Of a DNA stretch of 64,000 nucleotides, positions 50,401-58,087 are shown piece after piece. This DNA comes from Gp6-AA40 sp035293405. GTDB taxonomy: Bacteria; Acidobacteriota; Vicinamibacteria; Vicinamibacterales; UBA2999. Below the pieces are notes generated by a model. That model was not told where the DNA came from and ran no database searches. It saw only the letters and a program-made list of their open reading frames with translations. Position 1 is the first letter of the stretch, and each line of letters starts with the position of its first letter. The DNA is taken from NCBI GenBank assembly GCA_035293405.1, contig DATDOE010000056.1, positions 27,475-91,474 on the forward strand, written 5' to 3'. Both the position numbers and the translations under genes were made by a program.

Positions 50401-50803
50401 TCCGCTGACCGTGAACGTGAGCGGGGACCCGTCAGGCACCGGCATCGGATTCCCTTCTGGCACGCAGCGGGCGAATCTGAGTGGCGATCCCTACGGCGAC
50501 AAGAGCGTCAACAACTATCTGAACCCGGCCTCGTTCACGGCGCCGGCGCCAGGGACCCTGGGCAACCAACGCCGGAACTCGTTCACGGGTCCCGGAGACA
50601 AGATCGTCGACATCGCCGTTGTGCGTGCGTTCCGCTTCGCCAATACGCACCGCATCGAAGCGCGCATCGAGTCGTTCAACGCGTTCAACTGGTTCAGGCC
50701 CGGCAACCCCGGCACGAACCGCACCGCAGTGGCGACGTTCGGCCGTATCACGACGGCTCAGGCGCCGCGTGTAATGCAGTTCGCGTTGAAGTACAGCTTC
50801 TAG
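47477..50803 (+). CDS. TonB-dependent receptor with carboxypeptidase-regulatory-like N-domain (2)
   Basis: 1,108 residues from ATG 47477, preceded by AGGAGGG. The signal peptide ends near SMAQ. The CarboxypepD_reg-like domain (QITGTVKDSSGGVLPGADVT, GGYVLSNLPIGPYRLEVALS), plug (RIEELPLNGRQATDLIVLAG, MVTKSGTNVFHGDLFEF) and barrel with terminal ALKYSF are complete. It is paralogous to the 36217 receptor. It is divergent from the FAH-lig operon and shares the intergenic control region, which suggests co-regulation and uptake of the pathway substrate. Confidence 0.9.
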   Translation: MSALRTLFSGLVVVLFAANTSMAQVGSTAQITGTVKDSSGGVLPGADVTATQTETGLKRATVSGDGGGYVLSNLPIGPYRLEVALSGFRTYVQTGIVLQVSADPVIPVTLSLGNVSETVTVEAATPLIETRSPSIGTVIENERIEELPLNGRQATDLIVLAGAAVRPGGANDASSRSMQGGVGIAVAGGQAFGVAYLLDGASHNNPYDNLNLPLPFPDALQEFRLETSSTNANNGMHSGASVNMVTKSGTNVFHGDLFEFARHNRFNATDPFARPGPDGKRLDDGLVRNQYGGTLGGPVVTDRMFFFGAYQGTKLRQRPADVFAFVPTAQMLAGDFTTFASAQCNAAPVALRTPFISNRIDPALFSRSALNIVSRLGVTTNDPCGRVNYSTTRPQNDAQYIGKVDVQLTTNHSVFGRYMMTTIDWPVPFAETGNILSSNIGGRDNIAHSLTIGDTMVLNNTTVNSLRFAWNYTDIHRIHEPFGFSATDVGINVYSYLPGYMLLNITNGFQLGGGTESEARFQTPSFNVSDDLTLVKGNHQFGFGASVGHWSTINQANVRSPGQINVNGSATGLGLADFLVGRVSQFQQAVPNGLDMRQLYLGMYAQDTWKLSSRTTLNYGVRWEPGLAQQVRNGAIYSFSQEKFLGNERSTVFRNAPAGFIYPGDPDFVNGNAGMENHWLQFAPRVGLAWDVTGDGRTVIRGGYALGYDFVNAQLHLNTSVAWPWGAEVNVTNPTGGLDNPFLGSGQGNIFPVTFDQNASFGLFGPYIAIPPDIELPRQQSWNLTAQRQIGENLAVSVSYLGSYSDRLWNVRSLNEGVFMGNGPCTLQTETGPRSFPNCTVPGNLNYRRKLTSQNFSQGQYLGVVDEHTALGEQRYKGLLLSANRRSANGVSVSVNYTLSKCEGLPTQGGQTPNVNSGYSDPNNLDYDYGPCGTDRRHIFNMTAGVQTPEFANAVARALASSWRVSGIFRASSGDPLTVNVSGDPSGTGIGFPSGTQRANLSGDPYGDKSVNNYLNPASFTAPAPGTLGNQRRNSFTGPGDKIVDIAVVRAFRFANTHRIEARIESFNAFNWFRPGNPGTNRTAVATFGRITTAQAPRVMQFALKYSF

Positions 50804-50813
50804 CGGAACTCCC

Positions 50814-50946
50814 CCGGTGCGATCGCGCTGACGCTGGTCGGGGCGATCGCACACTAACGGTGGTCGGTGCGAACTCGGCTGGCGCCTGGTCGGTGCGAGT
50901 CCCCCTGACGCCGGTCGGTGCGAATCGCCTTCGGTGGTCGGTACGC
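50814..50946 (+). repeat. TCGGTGCGA tandem array, left half
   Basis: Six units with core TCGGTGCGA at 50814, 50838, 50864, 50890, 50915 and 50938 (spacing 23-26 bp; the first and last are degenerate). It starts 11 bp after the TonB receptor stop. The remainder to 51060 holds no feature I can name. Confidence 0.75.
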
Positions 50947-51060
50947 ACTTCCCGAGATAAAGCGCATACCGATGCGCCGCAGAATCTGCATCGGCCTTGC
51001 GACCCCAGCCCCAGATGGTGCCTGTTTCGAGTGGGCACGATCTCTGCTCCGCGTGCCTTC

Positions 51061-51468
51061 ATGCGTGGCGCGCGCCACTTCTCAGAGCTGACCATCTGGA
51101 AGCTCGCCGACCAGCTGAGGGTCGAGATCTTCAGGCTCACATCACGACCGCGCTTTGCGCGGGACCTGAAGGCACAGAGCCAGGCCGAGGATGCGGCCAA
51201 CTCCGTCTGTCGCAACATCGCTGAGGGCTTCGGATGCGAGTCGCACCGAGAGTTCGCGCGGTTCCTGGAAATCTCTCGTCGATCGATCAACGAGTTGCAG
51301 GACATCTTCCGCGGCGCTCAAATAAAAGGGCACGTGACGGTCGCGGAGTGCGCCGCCGCCCGCATGTTGTTCCGCCGGCTGTATCCAGCCTTGAACGGAA
51401 TGCTGGCGTATCTCCGGCGCACACCCGACTACGGCAAGCGCCCTCGGCGCACCAACCAGCGGAAGTAG
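51061..51468 (+). CDS. Four-helix-bundle protein (S23/23S rRNA intervening-sequence type)
   Basis: 135 residues from ATG 51061; GTG 51031 is a possible alternative and no clear ribosome-binding site is seen. The pattern FSELTIWKLADQLRVEIFRL, RDLKAQSQAEDAANSVCRNI, AEGFGCESHREFARFLEISR and a final helix is that of the S23/IVS four-helix-bundle proteins. They occur inside 23S rRNA genes or as stand-alone genes and are structurally related to Avd of diversity-generating retroelements. It lies between two convergent genes and two inverted tandem arrays; its last residues (RPRRTNQRK) run into the right array. Function unknown. Confidence 0.85.
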   Translation: MRGARHFSELTIWKLADQLRVEIFRLTSRPRFARDLKAQSQAEDAANSVCRNIAEGFGCESHREFARFLEISRRSINELQDIFRGAQIKGHVTVAECAAARMLFRRLYPALNGMLAYLRRTPDYGKRPRRTNQRK

Positions 51469-51470
51469 AT

Positions 51471-51620
51471 TCGCACCGACCAGCGAGGAACCCTCGCACC
51501 GACGAGCGAAGACCCCTCGCACCGACCAGCGAATAACCCTCGCACCGACGACCGTCAGAAGGATCGCACCGACGAGCGTAAGAAGGATCGCACCGACCCG
51601 CGTCAGTGAGCTCGCACCGC
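51471..51620 (-). repeat. TCGCACCGA tandem array, right half
   Basis: Seven units of TCGCACCGA at 51471, 51494, 51517, 51540, 51564, 51588 and 51612 (spacing 23-24 bp), the reverse complement of the left-half core. The last unit directly abuts the MFS stop codon. Confidence 0.8.
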
Positions 51621-52991
51621 CTAATGCGCCAGCGGCGCGGGCTGCGCGGTCCCGGCATGTGACGGCAGCTTCATCGTGAACATCAGGGCGATGATCGTCA
51701 GCGTCGAGATGAACGCCGGGAGCGCCGTCGCGTAGAACAATTCCTGCGGACCCCACTCCAGCCCGATGAGCATCCCACCGATGTAGGGCCCGACGATGGC
51801 CCCGATGCGGCCGATGCCGAGTCCCCAGCCGAGGCCCGTTGAGCGCAGGTAGGTGGGGTAGAACGTCGCCGAGAGCGCGTTGATTCCCGGCTGGCCGCCG
51901 ATGACCGCCCATCCGGCGATGAAGACGATGATGCCGAGGAGGACCAGCGAGATGCCCGGTTGTCCGATGAGGACGATGCTCACGGTCGCCACCGCGAAGG
52001 TGGCGGTCAGCATCGGGAGGAAGCCGCCGCGTGCGATGAGCCAGGCCAGGCCGAACGCCCCGAGCGTGCCGCCCACCTGCAGCCACAATCCCATCCACAC
52101 CGCGATCTGGGCGTTGTAGCCCATGGCGGTCACGACCGTGGGCAGCCAGTTGGAGATCGAGTAGAGGACGAGCAGGTTCATGAAGTTGACCACCCACAGC
52201 AGGACGGTCACGATCGCCCGTCCGTCGCGGAACAGATGAATCGCTGGCACGCCGCCACGGCGCTCCTCATTGGCGACAAATTGCGTGGAGGCATCGACGC
52301 GCAGCGTCGGGTCGAGCTTCTTCAGCCAGCGCGCCAGCGTGGCGCGATTGCGGCCGCTGACGGCCAGGAACTGGAGCGACTCGGGGAGGCCCCAGATCAT
52401 CAGCAGCGCAATCACCATTGGAACCGCGCCGCCGAAGATGAACACCGATCGCCAGCCGAAGGCGGGGATCATCCACAGCGACACGAGCCCGGCAAGCGCG
52501 GCGCCTCCGGTGAAGCCGACAGTGATGCACATCATGAACGTGACGCGGCTGCGCTTCGGGCTGAACTCGCCGATGAGCGCCGTCGCGTTCGGCATGATGC
52601 AGCCCATGCCGATCCCGGCGATGAACCGCAGCCAGAGAAGCTGTTGCACGTTCTGTGCAAAGGCGGTGGCGATGGCCATCGCCGAGAAGAACAGCGTGGC
52701 GCCGATGAGCACGGGCCGCCGGCCGATCTTGTCGGCCACCATGCTGAAGACCAGCGAGCCGATCAACACGCCGAAGTTGGCGGCCGCGAAGACGCCGCCG
52801 AGCAGCGCCCGGGGAACGCCCCAGTCCTGGACGATCGCCGGCGCCACGTAGCCCATGGCCTGGACGTCGAAGCCGTCCATGATCAGGCAGATCATGCAGA
52901 GGAGAAAGACCCGTATCTGCAGTGGGCCGATGCGGCTGTTTTCCAGCAGCTCACCGATGTTGATCGTGGCCGCGTGCCCCTGCGTACTCAT
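51621..52991 (-). CDS. MFS transporter, aromatic acid:H+ symporter (AAHS) family
   Basis: 456 residues from ATG at 52991 with AAGGAG upstream. Twelve transmembrane segments. The AAHS hallmark MDGFDVQAMGYVAPAI in helix 1 and the MFS loop motif GSLVFSMVADKIGRRPVLIG identify it as a PcaK/VanK/BenK-like importer of aromatic acids such as protocatechuate, 4-hydroxybenzoate, vanillate or gentisate. The position between the lig and gentisate genes fits. Inner-membrane protein. Confidence 0.88.
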   Translation of the reverse strand: MSTQGHAATINIGELLENSRIGPLQIRVFLLCMICLIMDGFDVQAMGYVAPAIVQDWGVPRALLGGVFAAANFGVLIGSLVFSMVADKIGRRPVLIGATLFFSAMAIATAFAQNVQQLLWLRFIAGIGMGCIMPNATALIGEFSPKRSRVTFMMCITVGFTGGAALAGLVSLWMIPAFGWRSVFIFGGAVPMVIALLMIWGLPESLQFLAVSGRNRATLARWLKKLDPTLRVDASTQFVANEERRGGVPAIHLFRDGRAIVTVLLWVVNFMNLLVLYSISNWLPTVVTAMGYNAQIAVWMGLWLQVGGTLGAFGLAWLIARGGFLPMLTATFAVATVSIVLIGQPGISLVLLGIIVFIAGWAVIGGQPGINALSATFYPTYLRSTGLGWGLGIGRIGAIVGPYIGGMLIGLEWGPQELFYATALPAFISTLTIIALMFTMKLPSHAGTAQPAPLAH

Positions 52992-53036
52992 CGTGAGCTC
53001 CTTGGACGAGGGCACTCCGAGGTGCCATATCAGACT

Positions 53037-53064
53037 TTGAGAATCCCAACCCGCGCAGTATACT
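53037..53064 (+). promoter_or_regulatory. Promoter of the A-B-C / gentisate operon
   Basis: TTGAGA (53037-53042), 16-nt spacer, TATACT (53059-53064) followed by CGCCG, 31 bp before the ATG at 53096. Confidence 0.6.
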
Positions 53065-53095
53065 CGCCGCTCGTTCCTGCCTCGACGAGGAGGCC

Positions 53096-54007
53096 ATGCC
53101 ACACATCATGCGCGTCGGGATTATCGGGTGTGTCTCCCTGGCGGCGGCGCTCGTGAGTGCGCCCGCTCTGGCCCAGGTTGACCTGTCCGGAGAATGGGCG
53201 CCGGTTCGCGGCGAGGATAACACCGGGAACCCCGAGCTCGGTGATTGGGTCGGCATCCCGATGAACGACGCGTCGCGGATGCGGTCCTCGGCCTGGGACG
53301 CCTCCATCTACACGCTGCCCGAGTGGCAGTGCCGCCCGCACGGCAGCGCCTATATCTCGCGCGGACCGTCGCAGCTCAAGATCTCGAAGGACGTGGACCC
53401 GGTGTCGCGCGAGACGACGGCATGGCATTTCGAATGGCTCCGCTCGGTGGACCGTCCGGTCTACATGGACGGCCGTCCGCATCCGTCGCCCAACGCGCAG
53501 CACACGTGGGCCGGCTTCTCGACCGGCGAGTGGATCGGCGACACCCTTCGCATCCGCGTGACGCACCTCAAAGAGGAGTATCAGCGTCGCAACGGCGTGT
53601 TCCACAGCGACGAGATCGAGGTCACGCAGTATCTGACCCGCCGCGGCAACTACCTCACCTTCCTCGTGATTGCCTACGACCCGGTGTATCTGACGGAGCC
53701 GCTCATTCGCAGCACGGAGTATCAGCTCGCCGTCAATCAGCAGATTCCCGCCTACCCGTGTACGGTTGTCACCGAAGTGGACCGTCCGCGGGGCGTGGTG
53801 CCGCACTACCTGCCTGGCACGAACGCCGACGTCGGCTGGTTTGCCAAGCGATACAAGATTCCGCTCGACGTGGTGATGTCGGGTGCGGCGAACATGTACC
53901 CGGAGATCCGGTCGAAGATTCCGACATCGATGGGCGGCTTCGGTCCTGAGCCGCCGCCGGCAGCGCCGGCCACGCCACAGCGGCCCGCCAATCGGGCCGG
54001 CCAGTGA
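53096..54007 (+). CDS. Secreted family-A protein (A gene, copy 2)
   Basis: 303 residues; ATG 53108 is an alternative. The signal peptide ends at ALAQ. The mature part, VDLSGEWAPVRGEDNTGNPE onward, carries the family pattern (GIPMNDASRMRSSAWDASIY, PEWQCRPHGSAY, DGRPHPSPNAQHTWAGFSTG, VTHLKEEYQRRNGVF, DPVYLTEPLIRSTEYQ). A single conserved Cys in WQCRPH and one in YPCTV could form a disulfide. It is 28 bp upstream of an MBL-fold gene, repeating the order at 9032/9928. Promoter at 53037. Function unknown, possibly a periplasmic partner of the MBL enzyme. Confidence 0.75.
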   Translation: MPHIMRVGIIGCVSLAAALVSAPALAQVDLSGEWAPVRGEDNTGNPELGDWVGIPMNDASRMRSSAWDASIYTLPEWQCRPHGSAYISRGPSQLKISKDVDPVSRETTAWHFEWLRSVDRPVYMDGRPHPSPNAQHTWAGFSTGEWIGDTLRIRVTHLKEEYQRRNGVFHSDEIEVTQYLTRRGNYLTFLVIAYDPVYLTEPLIRSTEYQLAVNQQIPAYPCTVVTEVDRPRGVVPHYLPGTNADVGWFAKRYKIPLDVVMSGAANMYPEIRSKIPTSMGGFGPEPPPAAPATPQRPANRAGQ

Positions 54008-54035
54008 GTCACGCGCGTTCATGGAGACCACTGTG

Positions 54036-55169
54036 ATGACTGGCCGCACTCGAGCTGCAGGGCGCGCCGGGCTTGTCGTGACGCTGGCCGCCGCGTTCCT
54101 CGTCATGGTCCCCGTGCAGGCGCAGCAGCGCACGATCCAGCCGACCAGGTTCAGCCGCGCGCCGATGATTCAGCCGCCGCCGCCCGGCGAAGTCGAGGTG
54201 CTGCCGATCCGTGGGAATCTGTACGCCATCTTCGGCGCCGGCGGAAACATCGTCGCGTCGGTCGGTCCCGATGGCGTGCTGCTCGTGGACGCCGGCAGGG
54301 CCGGGATGACCGAGAAGGTAATCGCCGCCGTGCAGCAGCTTCAACGCGAGTGGGCTGCCCGGAACGAGCCGAAGCCGATTGGCTTTGGCGCCGAGACCCG
54401 GTCGTCGGTCGCCGATCGGCACGTCACCGCGCCGCCGAAGCCGATTCGCTACATCATCAACACCAACGCCGATCCTGACCATGTGGCCGGCAACGAGAAG
54501 CTGCGCAATGCCGGGCGCACGTTCACTGGCGGAAACGTCGCCGGCGACATCCGTGATTCCGCCGAAGGTGCGGCCATCCTCTCGCACGAGAACGTGCTCT
54601 CGAGACTCGCGCAGACCAGTGGAGAAGGGCTTCCGACGGATACCTACTTTGTCGACTTCTACAAGCTGAGCCACTACTTCAACGGCGAAGGCGTGCAGCT
54701 CCTGCACATGCCGAAGTCGCACACCGATGGGGACTCAATCGTGTTCTTCCGCGGCACGGACGTCATCGCGCTCGGCGATCTGATGTCCACCGGTGCGTAT
54801 CCGACGATCGACCTGGCCAAGGGTGGCACGATCAACGGCATCCTCGCCGGTTTGAACCACGTGCTCGACATGTCAATGGTGGAGTTCCGGCTCGAAGGCG
54901 GCACGCTGATGGTGCCGGGGCACGGACGGCTGGTCGACTCGGCCGATGTCGCGTACTACCGCGACATGCTGACCATCATTCGCGACCGCGTCGAGGACAT
55001 GGTCAAGAAGGGCAGGACGCTCGATCAGGTGAAGGCGGCGAACCTGACGGGCGACTACGACACCGAGTACGGCTCGAAGACCGGGGCATGGACCACCGAC
55101 ATGTTCGTCGAAGCCGTCTACAAGAGCCTCGGTGGCGGAAAGCCGGCGCCACCGGTACGCAAGAAATGA
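54036..55169 (+). CDS. Secreted MBL-fold protein, NADPDH motif (B gene, copy 2)
   Basis: 377 residues from ATG 54036, with GGAG at 54023-54026; ATG 54021 is a longer alternative. The signal peptide ends at VQAQ. MBL-fold signatures: YAIFGAGGNIVASVG, GVLLVDAGRAG and MVPGHGR near the C-terminus. The metal motif T-H-x-H-x-D-H is replaced by NTNADPDH, so the two early zinc-ligand histidines are Asn and Asp, while the D-H pair, the later SHTDGD and the PGHG His remain. A one-metal or non-zinc site is possible. The gene overlaps the C gene by ATGA. Confidence 0.82.
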   Translation: MTGRTRAAGRAGLVVTLAAAFLVMVPVQAQQRTIQPTRFSRAPMIQPPPPGEVEVLPIRGNLYAIFGAGGNIVASVGPDGVLLVDAGRAGMTEKVIAAVQQLQREWAARNEPKPIGFGAETRSSVADRHVTAPPKPIRYIINTNADPDHVAGNEKLRNAGRTFTGGNVAGDIRDSAEGAAILSHENVLSRLAQTSGEGLPTDTYFVDFYKLSHYFNGEGVQLLHMPKSHTDGDSIVFFRGTDVIALGDLMSTGAYPTIDLAKGGTINGILAGLNHVLDMSMVEFRLEGGTLMVPGHGRLVDSADVAYYRDMLTIIRDRVEDMVKKGRTLDQVKAANLTGDYDTEYGSKTGAWTTDMFVEAVYKSLGGGKPAPPVRKK

Positions 55170-55963
55170 AGAGCAGATTTGTGATGGCGCTGTTGACGGC
55201 GCTGTTGATGGCGGCCGTCGCCAGCGTGAGCGTCTTCGCGCAGCAGGGTGGTAGAGGCCAGGGGCCTGCGCCGGCCGCCCGGGTCGCGGCTCCGCTCGAC
55301 CTTACCGGCCAGTGGGTGTCGCTCGTCACAGACGACTGGCGGTGGCGCATGGTCACGCCGCCCAAAGGCGACGTGCTTTACCTGCCAGTCAACGACGCCG
55401 GCCGCCGTGCCGCGGAGCAGTGGGACCCCGCGAAGGATGAGGCCGCCGGTGAGGCGTGCCGCGTCTACGGCGCGGGCGGGATCATGCATTGGCCGGGTCG
55501 TCTCCGCATCTCATGGGAGAACGACAACACGCTGAAGCTCGAGACCGACACCGGCCAGCAGACTCGATTGTTCAACTTTGGAAATCCGCAGCCTCCGGCC
55601 AGCGAGCCGACCTGGCAGGGGTTCTCTGTGGCAGCATGGGAGCTGCCGGGTGGTGGGCGCGGCGGCCGAGGTCGCGGTGCAGGGGCGGGCGCGCCGACGG
55701 TGCGGCCAGGCTCCTCGATGCGCGCCGTCACGACGCGCATGCGGCCGGGGTACTACCGCCGGAACGGCGTACCCTATGGTGCGGGCGCCACGATGACCGA
55801 GTGGTTCAGCACGATCACCGAGCCGGACGGCAACGCGTACCTCGTGGTCACGAAGATTCTGGAAGATCCGCAGTACATGAACGCGCCGTACGTGCGCACC
55901 GTGCAGTTCAAGAAGGAAACCGGTACGTCGGGCTGGAATCCCATCCCGTGCTCGGCACGGTAG
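55166..55963 (+). CDS. Secreted family-C protein (C gene, copy 1)
   Basis: 265 residues from ATG 55166, overlapping the MBL stop. The signal peptide ends near VFAQ. The mature domain (LDLTGQWVSLVTDDWRWRM, PPKGDVLYLPVNDAGRRAAE, TWQGFSVAAWE, GYYRRNGVPYGAGATMTEWF, EDPQYMNAPYVRTVQF) is the same family as 60845. It also resembles family A at the RRNGxP, LTE and DPxYxxxPxxRT segments, so A and C are probably distant paralogues. A Gly/Arg-rich insert lies near residues 165-180. Function unknown. Confidence 0.72.
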   Translation: MKSRFVMALLTALLMAAVASVSVFAQQGGRGQGPAPAARVAAPLDLTGQWVSLVTDDWRWRMVTPPKGDVLYLPVNDAGRRAAEQWDPAKDEAAGEACRVYGAGGIMHWPGRLRISWENDNTLKLETDTGQQTRLFNFGNPQPPASEPTWQGFSVAAWELPGGGRGGRGRGAGAGAPTVRPGSSMRAVTTRMRPGYYRRNGVPYGAGATMTEWFSTITEPDGNAYLVVTKILEDPQYMNAPYVRTVQFKKETGTSGWNPIPCSAR

Positions 55964-55977
55964 GAAGAGACTGATTC

Positions 55978-56922
55978 ATGCGTTTCTGCAGGTTTGGTGA
56001 AGGGCGTCTGGGACTTGTCGAGGGCACGACGGTCAGGGATGTCACCGCGGCGCTCGACGTCCTCCCCGCGCACAGGTATCCGTTTCCGGAACACGACATC
56101 TTCATCGCGAATCTCGATGCGGTTGCGGCCCGCGCGCGCGCGCTCGCGAAGGATGCTCCGGCGGTACCGCTGGATCGCGTCACGCTCTTGAGCCCGGTGG
56201 CGAATCCCGGGAAGATCGTCGCGGCGCCCGTCAACTACCAGAAGCACCTCGAAGAAGTGCGGATCAATCCGCAGCTGCACGGCAACAATCCGGCGAACAC
56301 GTTCACGATTCAGAGCGCCGGGCTGTTTCTGAAGGCCACGAGCTCCATGGTGGGCCCAGGACAAGGCATCGAGATCCGCTGCCCCGCGCGCCGGACCGAC
56401 CACGAAGTGGAGCTGGTGATCGTCATCGGCCGCACGGCCAATCGCGTGTCGCGCAGCGAGGCGATGGCCTGCGTGGCCGGATACACGATTGGTCTCGACA
56501 TCTCGATTCGCGGCACCGAGGACCGCAGCTTCCGCAAGTCGCCGGACTCGTACAGCGTGATCGGTCCGTGGCTGGTCACCGCTGATGAAATCCCCGATCC
56601 GGGCGCGCTCGATCTGGAGATCACGGTCAACGGGGAGGTCCGTCAGACGTCGAACACGAAATACATGATTCTCGGCGTGGCCGAGCTCATTGAAATGGCT
56701 TCGTCGTTCTACACGCTGCATCCAGGCGACGTGCTCTTCACGGGCACACCGGAAGGCGTCAGCCCCATCGCGGCCGGCGATCAGATCGTCGCGACGATCG
56801 AGCAGATTGGAACCATGCACGTCGCGACGCGGGCCAAGCCATCGGCTCCCGCCTCCGCGCAAGGCTCCGGCGCGGCAGGCTCCGCCTCCGAGATGAGCGG
56901 CGCCGCGACGACCGGGGTATAG
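55978..56922 (+). CDS. FAH-family maleylpyruvate/fumarylpyruvate hydrolase
   Basis: 314 residues. The N-terminal cap (MRFCRFGEGRLGLVEGTTVR) and FAH domain (VAAPVNYQKHLEEV, HEVELVIVIGRTANRV, GYTIGLDISIRGTEDRSFR, GDVLFTGTPEGVSPI) are complete. It is 13 bp before gentisate dioxygenase. The pathway lacks a maleylpyruvate isomerase but has a maleate isomerase, so the enzyme most likely hydrolyses maleylpyruvate directly to maleate and pyruvate. The C-terminal Ala/Ser-rich tail is unusual. Confidence 0.85.
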   Translation: MRFCRFGEGRLGLVEGTTVRDVTAALDVLPAHRYPFPEHDIFIANLDAVAARARALAKDAPAVPLDRVTLLSPVANPGKIVAAPVNYQKHLEEVRINPQLHGNNPANTFTIQSAGLFLKATSSMVGPGQGIEIRCPARRTDHEVELVIVIGRTANRVSRSEAMACVAGYTIGLDISIRGTEDRSFRKSPDSYSVIGPWLVTADEIPDPGALDLEITVNGEVRQTSNTKYMILGVAELIEMASSFYTLHPGDVLFTGTPEGVSPIAAGDQIVATIEQIGTMHVATRAKPSAPASAQGSGAAGSASEMSGAATTGV

Positions 56923-56935
56923 GGGCGGACGAACC

Positions 56936-58000
56936 ATGGACAGCGCGAGCACCGCCTTCTTCACCAAACCCGAGCTGACGCCCGAGCGGCAGGAGTTCTA
57001 CAACCGCCTCGACGCGAAGAGTACGGCTCCCTTGTGGGAGGTCCTCGGCGCCATCATTCCGCCCGAGCCGCAGCCGAAAACCCTTCCCGTGTTGTGGCAC
57101 TACGACGACCTTCGTCCGCTGCTCACGGAGGCCGGGCGGCTGCTCACGCCGAAGGAAGCCGAGCGGCGCGTCCTCATTCTCGAGAACCCGGGCCTTCGCG
57201 GCCAGTCGAAGGTCACTGGGAGCCTGTACATCGGTCTCCAGCTGATCCTGCCCGGCGAAATCGCCCGCTGCCATCGTCACGCGACGGCGGCGATTCGATT
57301 CGTCCTCGAAGGAACGGGTGGGTATACCGCCGTCAACGGCGAGCGCACGACGATGCACCCAGGCGACTTCATCCTGACGCCGTCGTGGACGTATCACGAT
57401 CACGGCAACCCCAGCGACGGGCCGATGGTCTGGCTCGATGGACTGGACGTGCCGATCGTGAACCTGTTCGACGCGAGCTTTGCCGAGCATTATCCCGGCG
57501 ACGTGCAGCCGAACACGATTCCGGACGGCGATTCGATGACCCGCTATGGCGCGAACATGCTGCCGGTGGACTATTCGCCGCAAGCGCTCTCGTCGCCAAT
57601 CTTCAACTACCCGTACTCGCGCAGCCGCGAGACGCTCGAAGAGCTCCGCCGCAGCGGACCGGTGCACGAGTGCCACGGCTTCAAGATGCGCTTCGTGAAC
57701 CCGGCGTCAGGCGGCTACCCGATGCCGACCATCGGCGCCTTCATGCAGCTCCTCCCCGCCGGCTTCAGCGGCAGGACCTATCGGCAGACCGACGCCACGA
57801 TCTTCGTCGTCGTCGAAGGGCACGGGCGGACGCGCGTGGGCGATACGACGCATGCGTGGGGACCACGCGACATCTTCGTGGCGCCCTCGTGGGCGCCGCT
57901 GACGCACGAGTCACAGGGCGACGCGGTACTCTTCAGCATCTCGGATCGTCCCGCGCAGAAGGCGCTCGGTCTCTGGCGCGAGCAGGCGCCTCTGGCGTAA
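56936..58000 (+). CDS. Gentisate 1,2-dioxygenase
   Basis: 354 residues, bicupin. Metal-binding His cluster in the first cupin: H113 and H115 (EIARCHRHATAAIRFVLEG) and H154/H156 (SWTYHDHGN). The order LYIGLQLILPGE, GGYTAVNGERTTMHPGDFIL, VWLDGLDVPIV, and the second cupin (GRTYRQTDATIFVVVEGHGR) matches gentisate dioxygenases. It cleaves gentisate to maleylpyruvate with Fe(II). Its neighbours are the hydrolase upstream and the maleate isomerase downstream. The stop TAA merges with a word array. Confidence 0.93.
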   Translation: MDSASTAFFTKPELTPERQEFYNRLDAKSTAPLWEVLGAIIPPEPQPKTLPVLWHYDDLRPLLTEAGRLLTPKEAERRVLILENPGLRGQSKVTGSLYIGLQLILPGEIARCHRHATAAIRFVLEGTGGYTAVNGERTTMHPGDFILTPSWTYHDHGNPSDGPMVWLDGLDVPIVNLFDASFAEHYPGDVQPNTIPDGDSMTRYGANMLPVDYSPQALSSPIFNYPYSRSRETLEELRRSGPVHECHGFKMRFVNPASGGYPMPTIGAFMQLLPAGFSGRTYRQTDATIFVVVEGHGRTRVGDTTHAWGPRDIFVAPSWAPLTHESQGDAVLFSISDRPAQKALGLWREQAPLA

Positions 58001-58074
58001 CTCCCAACTCCCAACCGCCCAATGCCAAGCGCCAACTCCCAAATTGGGAATTGGGAGTCGGGCGTTGGGCGTTG
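58001..58074. repeat. Word-array palindrome, CTCCCAA/TTGGGAG type (copy 4)
   Basis: CTCCCAACTCCCAACC words and GCCCAATGCC on the left, TTGGGAATTGGGAGTCGGGC and GTTGGGCGTTG on the right. The two halves are close to mirror-complementary around CCCAAATTGGG (58038-58048). It begins at the gentisate dioxygenase stop codon and ends 13 bp before the next ATG. Confidence 0.72.
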
Positions 58075-58087
58075 ACGTGCGAGATTC

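Noticed and set aside
50814..51620. CRISPR-like array
   Set aside because: Units are ~9-bp cores with 14-17-bp variable intervals, far shorter than CRISPR repeats and spacers; arrays are inverted to each other and there are no cas genes.
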